From the NCBI GenBank assembly GCA_964448185.1, contig CAYUVO010000059.1, positions 1-16,261 of the forward strand: a DNA stretch of 16,261 nt. Reading direction: 5' to 3'. The DNA is from OFTM382 sp964448185 (GTDB taxonomy: Bacteria; Planctomycetota; Phycisphaerae; Phycisphaerales; UBA1924). Both the position numbers and the translations under genes were made by a program. Positions 7,385 to 14,339 of the stretch are shown one piece after another (the stretch's first letter is position 1; every line of letters begins with the position of its first letter). The notes beneath the pieces were generated by a model, which made no database searches, was not told the origin of the DNA, and saw only the letters and a program-made list of their open reading frames with translations.

Positions 7385-7412
7385 AACACCCTGCTCCGCG
7401 AGCGAGGGTGTT
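7385..7412 (+). promoter_or_regulatory. Strong hairpin in the region between the TolC-like and GH35 genes
   Basis: AACACCCT (7385-7392) and AGGGTGTT (7405-7412) are perfect 8-base arms. Inside them GCTC (7393-7396) pairs with GAGC (7400-7403), leaving one unpaired G (7404) and a 3-nt loop, so a near-continuous 12-bp stem forms. It lies 52 nt before the GH35 start and about 120 nt before the divergent TolC-like start. It lacks a T-run on either side, so an operator or a 5' leader stem is more likely than a terminator. Confidence 0.4.
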
Positions 7413-7464
7413 GTATGCGCCTGTGTTCGCATGCAAGCTTCTTGATACCAACGTTGGAGTGTTG

Positions 7465-10215
7465 ATGCCCGCAGTTACCTTTGATGGTCGAAGCTTGTCG
7501 GTCGATGGACGTCGGATGTGGATCGTGGGCGGAGCGCTGCATTATGCTCGTTTCCCGCGTGAACTATGGGCACAGCGCATCCACGCTGCCAAGCTCGCCG
7601 GCTTGAACACGATCGAAACACCCGTCTTCTGGAATCGACACGAGCCCCGCCCGGGTCACTTCGATTTCAAGGGCGACAATGATCTGCGTCACTTTATCCA
7701 GCTCATTCATGAAGCCGGGATGAGGTGCATCCTTCGGCTCGGCCCGTTCGTGGGCAGCTCGTGGGATCTCGGCGGGATCCCCGCTTGGCTCCAACTCACT
7801 GCCGGGGTTGAGCTTCGGACCGCGAATGCTCCATTTCTCGAAGCGACCAGCAAATACATCTCAGCCGTCGCCGATCAGATCAAGGATCTCCAGGCGTCCA
7901 CCTCGGGCGGCGGGCCGATCGTGCTGATCCAGAACGAGCACCACTGGACCTGCGGCCTGCCCGATCTGGCCAAGAAATACCTCGGCGAGATCAACCGCTA
8001 CTTCCGCGAATCGGGGCTCAATGTCCCGGTCATCAACATCAACAACCTCTGGCAGAGCGTCGAGGGCGAGATCGAGGCGTGGACCGGTAGCGAAGACATG
8101 CTCGCGATCATGCGCCAGCTCGGCCAGGTCGCTCCCAAGCACCCGAGGCTCGTCGCGGATCTGCGGATCGGTCAGCCCGACGTCTGGAATCAGCCTAAGC
8201 CCGAGGCGTTGGCGCCCGGATCGGTCACGCGGACCCTTGCAGAAGTGCTCGCGGGCGGGGGGCAGTTTGTCGCCACCCCGTTCTGTGGCGGGACCAACTT
8301 CGACTTCTTCGGCGGACGAGCAGTCTTCGACGGCCGATCGTTCATGACCACCTCGAACGATCAGGGCGCACCCCTCACCGAGGGCGGGGTCGCGGGCGAT
8401 CGCTTCGGAGCGGTCCGGCGGATCTCGTCGTTCGCCAGCGTGTTCTCGCGGGTCTTCGCCAACACGGAGCCGGGCGATGCCCACGCGGTGGTCAGGCCTG
8501 ATCCCTCGACGACCTCTGTGGTTCACCTTTCGGGTTCGCAGGGCAACGTGGCGTTTGTGTTCCATGCCGAGGGCAAGAAGGGGCGTTGGGCGGATGCCGA
8601 GCTGCTCATGCCTGATGGTCAGCCTCTGCCGGTGCCCGCGGGCAAGTGCCCCGTCTCGTGGGTGCTGATGAACACCCATCTCAACGGCCGATCCCGGCTC
8701 GACTATTCAACCTTCAGCGTCGTCGCGGGCGAAGGACGCATGTTGCTCGTCGTCGGGCCCGATGCCGCGTGGGGCACCGTTTCGGTGAACCACTCGCCGA
8801 TCGACCTGCAGGCACCCGCACCCAAGGACAAGCAGCCCGTCGTGCTGCGGCACGAGGGCGTGACCATTGTGCTGTGCAACGAGACGCAGTTCGATCATGT
8901 CTATCCCTCGGGCGAGAAAGTCTACACCCACGTCCACGGCATCACGAGCGAGGGCGATCCCATCGCAGCAGGTCGAGACGCCATGTGCATCGAACCCGAT
9001 GGCACGATCGAAAAGGTCGGCAAGAGAGCACCCGCCTCGGCGCCCAAGATCGCGCCCGGCCCTTGGACCGCAGCGGTGGCAACCGACCACACGACCGGAT
9101 CCAGCCCACGCTTCGCACGGGTCGCTGGTCCTGCGACGCTCACCGAGCTCGGCACTTCCTACGGCTACGGCTGGTACCGCCTGACGTTCAAAAACATGAC
9201 CGCCAAAAAGCCACGCCTCATGGCGCCCCTCTCGGGCGATCGCCTCCACGGCTATCTCGACGGCGAGACCATCGGGATCTCAGGTCACGGGCCCAACGCC
9301 GAGGACGGGCTGAGCGTGCCGTTCAAGAAGACGTCCAAGCATCTCGTGATCCTCGCGGACAACCTCGGACGGTATTCGAGCGGCTCACACCTCGGCGACC
9401 TCAAAGGTCTCTATGGCCATCTCTTTGAACGGGCCCCGTTCAAGATCGGTCGCGTGAGCTACGTCGAAGAAGATCCGATCGACCTTCTCGCCGGGTTTGC
9501 CCCGATGTGGGAGACCCGCGAGGGCGATGTTTCGCATCCGCTGCGGGCGTCGTGGAGCTTTATTCACCGCAAAAAATCGCCATTGGTGCTGACGATCAAC
9601 GAGTTCATCGCGCCCGGTGTGCTGTTGCTCAATGGCAAGATCATCCGGGTGCTCGATCGCGCAGGCTATGACCGCATCGTGCTCGATCAGGAACAGCTCG
9701 TGCGGGGCGGCAACACGATCCAGATCACGTTTGCCGCCGAGGCACTCGCGGATGAAGACGTCAAGGACGCGCTAGCGAAGCTCGCGGGTTCGATGACGAT
9801 CGAAGAGGGCACGAACGCATTGAGCGAGAAGGCCGACTGGGCGTTTGCCAAGTGGGAGCCGCCCGCCCCGACCGTGTTCCGCAAGATGGACAAAGCCCAG
9901 GCCAAGATCAAAGAGCACCCCGGCACACCCGTATGGTGGAAGACCAAGTTTGCGCTGCCGCAAACCTCGCGCGGGCTGTTCGCGGACCTCACGGGGATGA
10001 CCAAGGGCCAGCTCATGCTCAACGGGCACAACGCGGGTCGGTATTGGGTGGCGACTGCCGATGGCAAGGCCGTCCCGCCGCAGACGCTGTATTACCTGCC
10101 CGAGCCTTGGCTCGACCATGAACGCGAGAACGAGCTGATGCTCTTCGACGAGCACGGCGGTGACCCGACCAAGATCAAACTCGTCTTCGGGAACCATCCG
10201 CTGGGCGTGCGATGA
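7465..10215 (+). CDS. GH35-type beta-galactosidase homologue with altered active-site motifs
   Basis: A 916-residue protein with the GH35 plan. An N-terminal TIM barrel opens with DGRRMWIVGGALHYARFPRE and contains LGPFVGSSWDLGGIPAWL and GGTNF (275-279). Two beta-sandwich, jelly-roll-like domains follow, including YGWYRLTF, LAPLSGD-type strands, ADNLGRYSSG and the C-terminal LNGHNAGRYW...LYYLPEPWL. GH35 enzymes release terminal beta-galactose with retention, using two Glu residues. Here the acid/base region reads IQNEHHW (N157-E158) where the family has QxENEYG. The nucleophile region reads PRLVADLRIGQPDVW, with D232 where family members have Glu. Activity on galactosides is therefore doubtful. 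Start 7465 follows GGAG (7456-7459) by 5 nt; no signal peptide is visible, so it is probably cytoplasmic. No sugar genes adjoin. Confidence 0.82.
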   Translation: MPAVTFDGRSLSVDGRRMWIVGGALHYARFPRELWAQRIHAAKLAGLNTIETPVFWNRHEPRPGHFDFKGDNDLRHFIQLIHEAGMRCILRLGPFVGSSWDLGGIPAWLQLTAGVELRTANAPFLEATSKYISAVADQIKDLQASTSGGGPIVLIQNEHHWTCGLPDLAKKYLGEINRYFRESGLNVPVININNLWQSVEGEIEAWTGSEDMLAIMRQLGQVAPKHPRLVADLRIGQPDVWNQPKPEALAPGSVTRTLAEVLAGGGQFVATPFCGGTNFDFFGGRAVFDGRSFMTTSNDQGAPLTEGGVAGDRFGAVRRISSFASVFSRVFANTEPGDAHAVVRPDPSTTSVVHLSGSQGNVAFVFHAEGKKGRWADAELLMPDGQPLPVPAGKCPVSWVLMNTHLNGRSRLDYSTFSVVAGEGRMLLVVGPDAAWGTVSVNHSPIDLQAPAPKDKQPVVLRHEGVTIVLCNETQFDHVYPSGEKVYTHVHGITSEGDPIAAGRDAMCIEPDGTIEKVGKRAPASAPKIAPGPWTAAVATDHTTGSSPRFARVAGPATLTELGTSYGYGWYRLTFKNMTAKKPRLMAPLSGDRLHGYLDGETIGISGHGPNAEDGLSVPFKKTSKHLVILADNLGRYSSGSHLGDLKGLYGHLFERAPFKIGRVSYVEEDPIDLLAGFAPMWETREGDVSHPLRASWSFIHRKKSPLVLTINEFIAPGVLLLNGKIIRVLDRAGYDRIVLDQEQLVRGGNTIQITFAAEALADEDVKDALAKLAGSMTIEEGTNALSEKADWAFAKWEPPAPTVFRKMDKAQAKIKEHPGTPVWWKTKFALPQTSRGLFADLTGMTKGQLMLNGHNAGRYWVATADGKAVPPQTLYYLPEPWLDHERENELMLFDEHGGDPTKIKLVFGNHPLGVR

Positions 10216-10217
10216 AT

Positions 10218-10253
10218 GAGCCCGCCGGCATGTGGCGTGCGGCGGTCGGGCTC
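10218..10253. terminator. Hairpin between convergent GH35 and PDZ genes
   Basis: GAGCCCG (10218-10224) pairs with CGGGCTC (10247-10253), extended by CCG/CGG past a single bulged T. It fills nearly all of the 40-bp gap between the two convergent stops, a usual place for a shared terminator. There is no T-run on either strand, so if it terminates transcription it is not a classical intrinsic terminator. Confidence 0.4.
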
Positions 10254-10255
10254 GC

Positions 10256-11353
10256 TTACGGCTCGACGAGTTGAACGCGCCGCCGTTCGAGGCCCTCAAG
10301 CTCGGCCTTGAGCTTGACAATCTCGGCTTCAAGCTCGGCACGCCGTTCGGGGCTGACCTTATCGAGTGCTTGCGAGGAGACTTCGATCTGGAGCCGAAGG
10401 ATCGTCGTGCGTTGGTCGATGGCGTCGATCTGTGATCGCTTGGGGTCGCGGACCAGCACGTCACCCTGGCCCATCGGGACGCCGTTCTGGAACACCTGAA
10501 CCCGGATATTCGGGTTGTTGTTGAAGGCTCGAAAGCCCGAGACGCCCGCGTAGTTGAGCGCTTCTCGCACGCTGCCGCCGATGGTGATTCTTGCGGGCGT
10601 TGGCGGTGAGCCAACCCAAGTCGACGAGGTGTTCGCCATCACGTCGATCGTCTGGTCGGCGGGGTTTGATGACTCGACGCCGAGCCGATCGAACCACATC
10701 CGCCACGCGATCAACAGATCATTCAATCTCAACGGCTGGGCATTGCCGAGCTGAGAAAACTCCCCGAGAATCGGAGCGACTTCTATCTCGACATCATCAC
10801 GCAAAACCACCATCGGGAGTCGTTCGCCCGCTGTTCTCGAGATGATCGAAAACCGAAGATCGTTGGCTGAGCCGATGCGTCGGCCATCGACCGCGACGAC
10901 AATATCGCCCGCTTCGAGCACGTTGGCCGCGTCGAAGCCTTCAATCGTTCGTTGAATGGCAGCACCGATCGTGGGGATGCTCTGGTCAAACTGAACCCCC
11001 AGCCCTGCGCGGGGTTCACGCTGAAAGAGATCCAGCGCGATGCTTTCGAGGCGTTGGTGTTGTTCGAGCGAGAGTGAATCATCCGAAAGAATTTCAGCGA
11101 GCCTGTCCCGGTTGAACGCTGGGACTCTCGTGAGCGAGGCGGCCGCGATCTCTCGCTGGGCGTAGTCGTCCGAATCAAGAATCCCGACGAGGGTTTGGAT
11201 CCGCAACTCTTGCTCGCTCTGGCTTTCGGGTTGGGGCGCGTTTTGGCTCTCAGGCTGGTTGGCGCTTTGAGCGTTGGCCGCCGGGCTCCATGAGCAGAGG
11301 CAAGCGGTCAGCGTGCAGATTCCTGATAAGCGGTGCATACCACCAGTGTTCAT
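10256..11353 (-). CDS. Secreted PDZ-domain protein with C-terminal coiled coil
   Basis: A 365-residue protein. A signal peptide spans residues 1-28, with a hydrophobic core and a likely cut after PAANA. A Gln/Pro/Ser linker follows, then about 75 helical residues (TLVGILDSDDYAQREIAAASL) resembling a HEAT-like pair. The PDZ domain lies at about 115-195: AGLGVQFD, VLEAGDIVVAVDGRRIGSANDL and LPMVVLRD give the carboxylate-binding loop, GDxVxxVDG core and final strand. A further unassigned stretch leads to the C-terminal coiled coil RRAELEAEIVKLKAELEGLE. There is no protease domain, so it may bind or scaffold envelope proteins; the role is inferred. Start 11353 was chosen over 11413 because AGGG lies a few bases upstream and the signal peptide then begins the protein; ATG 11338 is also possible. 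Confidence 0.7.
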   Translation of the reverse strand: MNTGGMHRLSGICTLTACLCSWSPAANAQSANQPESQNAPQPESQSEQELRIQTLVGILDSDDYAQREIAAASLTRVPAFNRDRLAEILSDDSLSLEQHQRLESIALDLFQREPRAGLGVQFDQSIPTIGAAIQRTIEGFDAANVLEAGDIVVAVDGRRIGSANDLRFSIISRTAGERLPMVVLRDDVEIEVAPILGEFSQLGNAQPLRLNDLLIAWRMWFDRLGVESSNPADQTIDVMANTSSTWVGSPPTPARITIGGSVREALNYAGVSGFRAFNNNPNIRVQVFQNGVPMGQGDVLVRDPKRSQIDAIDQRTTILRLQIEVSSQALDKVSPERRAELEAEIVKLKAELEGLERRRVQLVEP

Positions 11354-11415
11354 GGTTTGCCCTGATGAATCAAGGAGGAACTCGACGGTTCTTGAGGCCA
11401 AACTTTGATTCACTA

Positions 11416-11429
11416 GGGTGTTTACACCC
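11416..11429. other. Short palindrome over the phosphotransferase stop codon
   Basis: GGGTGT and ACACCC arms flank two bases, and the TAA stop of the phosphotransferase (11424-11422) lies inside. A 5-bp stem could form in the RNA just where translation ends. No U-tract follows on the minus strand, so a terminator role is weak. Confidence 0.2.
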
Positions 11430-12447
11430 GAAACAGGCCCGCGATCCAGTCTTCGCGTTCGATGAGCCAGCGGGCTTTTTGGGTGACCATGAGCAGCACG
11501 CCCTCGTCGGCGTGGTCAGATGCGATCATCAGATGTGCCGCTTGAGCGAGCAGCGATTGAGCCATGAACCACGAAGCCGCCTGTGCCTGGGGCTTGGAGG
11601 GCGTCCAGCGCCGGGCGAACAAGCCCCGTCTGCGCCGGGCGTCGCGGTACCCGTGGATGAACGCACCGAGCCGATCGGGATCAGTTTCTGCAGGCCAGTC
11701 GCTGGCGTTGCCGTGGCTTGTGCGGGTGGCGAACTGCACCGCTCCATCGGCGACCTCAGCGATCGCGGGCGACAGCCGGGCTTCGTCAAAGTCCAGCACC
11801 GCGATGACCGAGCCCTGTTCATCGAAGAGCACGTTGCCCCGGTGCCAGTCGCCGTGGATGATCTGGACGGGCCACTCACCGAACCGGGCTTCTTCGAGAT
11901 GGTCCCACGCCCTGCAATACATCTCGCTCGCAGCTCGGCTCGCCTCATTGCCTGTCTTCAAGAATAAAGCTGCGATCCCTTCGTGGCGCTTAGAAGTGCT
12001 CGGAAGTTCGCTCGGCAGCTCCAGACGGTCGAGTGCCCCATGGAGCTTGGCGAGCGCCCGGCCCGCTTGAAGCGCCTGCGTTGTGCTCGCATCAAACCGC
12101 TGGCCTTCGACCCAAGGGGCAAGGTCATACGCCCACGAGCCGGCGGTGGTGATGGACGAGCCGTCGCGTGCGCACAAGGGCTGATGAACGGGCAAGCCCG
12201 CCGATTCGAGCTGAGCAATCACTCGGTGGCACGCGGCGAGTCTTGCAGCGTGCATCGCGGGTCGGCGCTTGAGCAGGAGTGAACCGCTCTTCGTGTTGAG
12301 CCGGGCAGCGCGGCCTCCAGCCAGAGCTCTGACCGAAACAATGGGTTCGAGTGTATACCTAGCTGCCACAACCGCAGCCTCACCGATCGACACCCCGGGC
12401 CCGGTTGCATCGGCGTGCCCAGAAGGTGGACTTGCAGGGTGGGTCAC
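11422..12447 (-). CDS. Aminoglycoside-phosphotransferase-like (APH family) kinase
   Basis: A 341-residue protein of the APH/choline-kinase-like phosphotransferase family, which transfers phosphate from ATP to a hydroxyl of a small molecule or protein. The catalytic loop is IIHGDWHRGNVLF (H198, D200, N205) and the metal-binding motif is VLDFDEA (D219, D221). K60 in LLLKRRP fits the ATP-binding Lys. The order matches the homoserine-kinase/SrkA-like branch, but the substrate cannot be told; antibiotic resistance should not be assumed. The start is a GTG at 12447 with no good Shine-Dalgarno and within a G-rich repeat, so the true start may lie downstream (for example near 12393). It follows yicC on the same strand after 36 bp and may be cotranscribed. 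Confidence 0.78.
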   Translation of the reverse strand: MTHPASPPSGHADATGPGVSIGEAAVVAARYTLEPIVSVRALAGGRAARLNTKSGSLLLKRRPAMHAARLAACHRVIAQLESAGLPVHQPLCARDGSSITTAGSWAYDLAPWVEGQRFDASTTQALQAGRALAKLHGALDRLELPSELPSTSKRHEGIAALFLKTGNEASRAASEMYCRAWDHLEEARFGEWPVQIIHGDWHRGNVLFDEQGSVIAVLDFDEARLSPAIAEVADGAVQFATRTSHGNASDWPAETDPDRLGAFIHGYRDARRRRGLFARRWTPSKPQAQAASWFMAQSLLAQAAHLMIASDHADEGVLLMVTQKARWLIEREDWIAGLFRV

Positions 12448-12475
12448 AGGGGCTGGGTCACAGGGGGGTCACCGG
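12441..12475 (+). repeat. Three copies of a 10-bp G-rich repeat before the phosphotransferase
   Basis: GGGTCAC followed by AGG or CGG occurs at 12441-12450, 12455-12464 and 12466-12475, in direct orientation. The start codon of the phosphotransferase lies inside the first copy. The repeat abuts a run of ten G. Confidence 0.6.
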
Positions 12476-12483
12476 GGGGGGGG
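12474..12483. repeat. Run of ten G after the yicC stop
   Basis: Ten consecutive G on the plus strand directly follow the TAA stop of yicC (minus strand 12486-12484) and lie about 27 bp before the phosphotransferase start. Such runs slip in replication and sequencing, so their exact length is uncertain. Confidence 0.8.
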
Positions 12484-13374
12484 TTACTCGACGTTTTGTA
12501 CTTGTTCTTTGATCCGGTCGATCACGCCTTTGACCTCGACGATGAGTCGGGAGATCTGTTCGTCGGGGCTTTTGCTCGCGATGGTGTTGGCCTCGCGGAG
12601 CATCTCTTGAGCGAGGAAGTCGAGGGTTCGGCCCAGGGGCTGACCGTCATCCTTGGCGATGAGATCGCTGAACTGGTCGATGTGGCCGCGAAGGCGGGAG
12701 ACTTCTTCTGCGATGTCGGTTTTCTCGGCATGAATCGCAAGCTCACGGATCAGGTCCGACGGTTCGAGCCGGATCTGGGCTTCGACCATCATCTTGCGGA
12801 TGCGTTCGCGCAGTCGGCGTTCGTACTGCGCTACCACGCCGGGCGCGAGTTCCTGGATCTTGACGAGCCTCTCGGAGATCGAATCGCGGTACCCGCCGAG
12901 TTCTTCAACCAGCAGCGACCCCTCGCGGCGGCGCATCGAGAGCAGGTGCTCGCAGGCGATCTCAGCGAGCTCGGCGAGCACGCCCCGCGCCCGCTGGAGC
13001 CGGGCTTCTTCATCGACCCGCTGCTGGAGCACCCCGGGCAGATTGAGCAGGGTGCCCACGTCGATGGTCAGCTCCCCCTTTTTGACGGACTCGACCTTGC
13101 GGAGCTGGTCGATGTAGCTGTCGAGGGCCTGATGGTTGAGATCGAGGGCTGCCGACTTGGAGGTGTCGGTCGAGCTGGCGGTCAGCGTGACCGTGCCGCG
13201 CGTGATGCGGCGACGCAACGCGCTCTCGAGCTCGGCTTCGAGCACCTGAAGATGCTCGGGCAGGCGGATCGAGGCCTTGAAATACTTGTTATTGAGCGAC
13301 CGCAACTCGACGGAGTAGTGGACGCCGTCTTTGGATGCGGAGGCTTCCCCGAAGCCGGTCATGCTACGAATCAC
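12484..13374 (-). CDS. yicC: YicC-family endoribonuclease
   Basis: A 296-residue protein with the full YicC plan. It begins MIRSMTGFGEA (YicC N-terminal domain, including LRSLNNKYFKASIRLPE and RITRGTVTL). It ends with the DUF1732 domain, whose hallmark LDFLAQEMLREANTIASKS is followed by VEVKGVIDRIKEQVQNVE. E. coli YicC is 287 residues. YicC proteins are cytoplasmic ribonucleases linked to small-RNA turnover and stationary-phase survival. The start is a GTG at 13374: GAGGG (13387-13383) lies 8 nt upstream, and MIRSM is conserved across the family, so the ATG at 13362 is unlikely. It follows secG by 125 bp. In many bacteria gmk follows yicC, but here a phosphotransferase does. Confidence 0.93.
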   Translation of the reverse strand: MIRSMTGFGEASASKDGVHYSVELRSLNNKYFKASIRLPEHLQVLEAELESALRRRITRGTVTLTASSTDTSKSAALDLNHQALDSYIDQLRKVESVKKGELTIDVGTLLNLPGVLQQRVDEEARLQRARGVLAELAEIACEHLLSMRRREGSLLVEELGGYRDSISERLVKIQELAPGVVAQYERRLRERIRKMMVEAQIRLEPSDLIRELAIHAEKTDIAEEVSRLRGHIDQFSDLIAKDDGQPLGRTLDFLAQEMLREANTIASKSPDEQISRLIVEVKGVIDRIKEQVQNVE

Positions 13375-13387
13375 GCGATAATCCCTC

Positions 13388-13408
13388 TGCGAAAGTGTGA
13401 CGTTCGCA
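13388..13408. promoter_or_regulatory. Inverted repeat just upstream of the yicC ribosome-binding site
   Basis: TGCGAA (13388-13393) and TTCGCA (13403-13408) are perfect 6-bp arms around 9 bp. The site ends at the Shine-Dalgarno of yicC, so it could be a DNA-binding site for a dimeric repressor or an RNA hairpin limiting translation. Six-base arms also arise by chance at moderate frequency. Confidence 0.35.
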
Positions 13409-13499
13409 AGAGTCTACCGGGCTGGTGCCTTGTGCGCACAGCATCGCGGGCTCACTCTCGAATGATTCTTCCTGATGGGTTCTTGTCGGCACGACTCGC

Positions 13500-14135
13500 T
13501 CAACCCGGGGGCGGGTCTTGGGGCTCACTTTGCGGCGGGGTCGAAGCAGGGGCGGCGGGGGCGGGCGGATCGCCAGCCGGGGCCGTTTCAGGAGCTGCTT
13601 CGGGTGCTGGCTCGGGAGCTGGTTCAGCCGCGGGCTCAGTGACCGGATCAGTGACCGGATCAGTGGCCGGGTCAGTGGCCGGGTCAGTGGCCGGGTCAGT
13701 GGCCGGGTCGGTCACTGGATCAGTTGCAGGTTCGGGCGTCTCTGCATCGGGGGCAGTCGCATCGGGGGCAGTCGCATCGGGGGCAGTTGTGTCCGGGACA
13801 GCCGCATCGAGGAGGTCCTCTGGATCTGTCGACGCAGCCGCGGGCTCGACGTTGGGCACCGCGCCATCAACAGGTGGGCGTGTGGCGAACACCAAACCGA
13901 CCGCCAGAGTGAGCCACAAGACAAAGATAGTCACGGTGGCGATGGTCAGTGCGTCGCCGGTTTTGGCACCAAAGGTGGTTTCGCCCGAGCCGCCGGCACC
14001 GAACGCGCCGCCGAGCCCGCCGCCTTGGGGGCGTTGGATCAGCACGACCAAAATCAGGATGACTGACATCAGCAGAAAAACGCCGATCATCAGACCCGGT
14101 ACCCAGTTTGCCATCGCCAAAGTCGCCATGCTCAT
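13500..14135 (-). CDS. secG: SecG, protein translocase subunit, with long repetitive C-terminal tail
   Basis: A 211-residue protein. SecG joins SecY and SecE in the inner-membrane translocon and eases SecA cycling. Residues about 11-34 (GLMIGVFLLMSVILILVVLIQ) and 62-85 (DALTIATVTIFVLWLTLAVG) are the two membrane segments. The loop RPQGGGLGGAFGAGG with SGETTFGAKTGD is the diagnostic SecG loop. The remaining 125 residues, absent from E. coli SecG (110 residues in all), are acidic and Pro/Ala/Thr-rich with repeats of TDPA/TDPV and APDAT. If topology is as in E. coli, this tail would lie in the periplasm. Start 14135 follows GGAG (14145-14142) by 6 nt; the open frame to 14273 is rejected because it precedes this site. 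Lies 204 bp after tpiA on the same strand. Confidence 0.92.
   Translation of the reverse strand: MSMATLAMANWVPGLMIGVFLLMSVILILVVLIQRPQGGGLGGAFGAGGSGETTFGAKTGDALTIATVTIFVLWLTLAVGLVFATRPPVDGAVPNVEPAAASTDPEDLLDAAVPDTTAPDATAPDATAPDAETPEPATDPVTDPATDPATDPATDPATDPVTDPVTEPAAEPAPEPAPEAAPETAPAGDPPAPAAPASTPPQSEPQDPPPG
13636..13731. repeat. Eight 12-bp tandem units in the secG tail
   Basis: Units begin at 13636 and repeat every 12 bp to 13731. The first two read TCAGTGACCGGA, the next four are identical TCAGTGGCCGGG, and the last two are diverged. Each encodes four residues (TDPA or TDPV). Identity of four neighbouring units suggests recent slippage. Confidence 0.9.
13744..13803. repeat. Four 15-bp tandem units in the secG tail
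   Basis: GCATCGGGGGCAGTC occurs at 13744 and 13759, with a one-base variant at 13774 and a degraded copy at 13789. Each unit encodes five residues of the APDAT/APDTT type, next to the first membrane-distal part of the SecG tail. Confidence 0.85.
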
Positions 14136-14234
14136 CGAACGCTCCGTGCTGTGCCCACTGTCTCTGTAGACCGAACCTTTACTTGTTCGGCGTGCGGTTT
14201 CCCCAAGCATCGTTGGCCAGCGGCCTCGCCGGGT

Positions 14235-14266
14235 GGGTGCCACGATTGAGCACCCGCAGATGCGGG
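14235..14266 (-). promoter_or_regulatory. Two mutually exclusive hairpins in the tpiA-secG gap
   Basis: Read on the minus strand, TGCGGG and CCCGCA arms (14266-14261, 14258-14253) and GGGTGC and GCACCC arms (14255-14250, 14240-14235) share bases 14255-14253, so only one hairpin can form at a time. They lie 100-130 nt upstream of secG. No U-tract is present, so a conventional attenuator is not shown; the first hairpin has a very tight loop. Confidence 0.25.
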
Positions 14267-14339
14267 CGATCACTCTAGGCCCGGTCGGGCATGTTCAGTG
14301 AGCCTCGGGGCCAATCACCGGGTCTGCTGCTCAGACAGT

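Noticed and set aside
7861..9428. Long open frames on both strands inside the GH35 gene
   Set aside because: They are alternative readings of a GC-rich gene, rich in Arg and Pro, with no recognisable motif.
11367..11411. GAATCAA/TTGATTC inverted repeat between the PDZ and phosphotransferase genes
   Set aside because: Seven-base arms separated by 31 nt with no T-run; too weak to call a terminator or operator.
11422..12447. Antibiotic resistance role for the phosphotransferase
   Set aside because: The APH fold is shared by many metabolic kinases, and nothing in the sequence or context points to a drug substrate.
13636..13803. Possible CRISPR-like array
   Set aside because: The units are 12 and 15 bp without spacers and lie in frame in the secG tail; no cas genes are present.
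12415..14169. Plus-strand open frame of 584 codons
   Set aside because: It runs antisense through yicC and secG, both firmly identified by motifs. Its low-complexity Gly/Ser/Val part is the reverse reading of the SecG repeats.
14136..14339. Possible tRNA in the tpiA-secG gap
   Set aside because: A GGTTCGGTC-like string resembles a T-arm, but no acceptor stem or anticodon arm can be formed around it.
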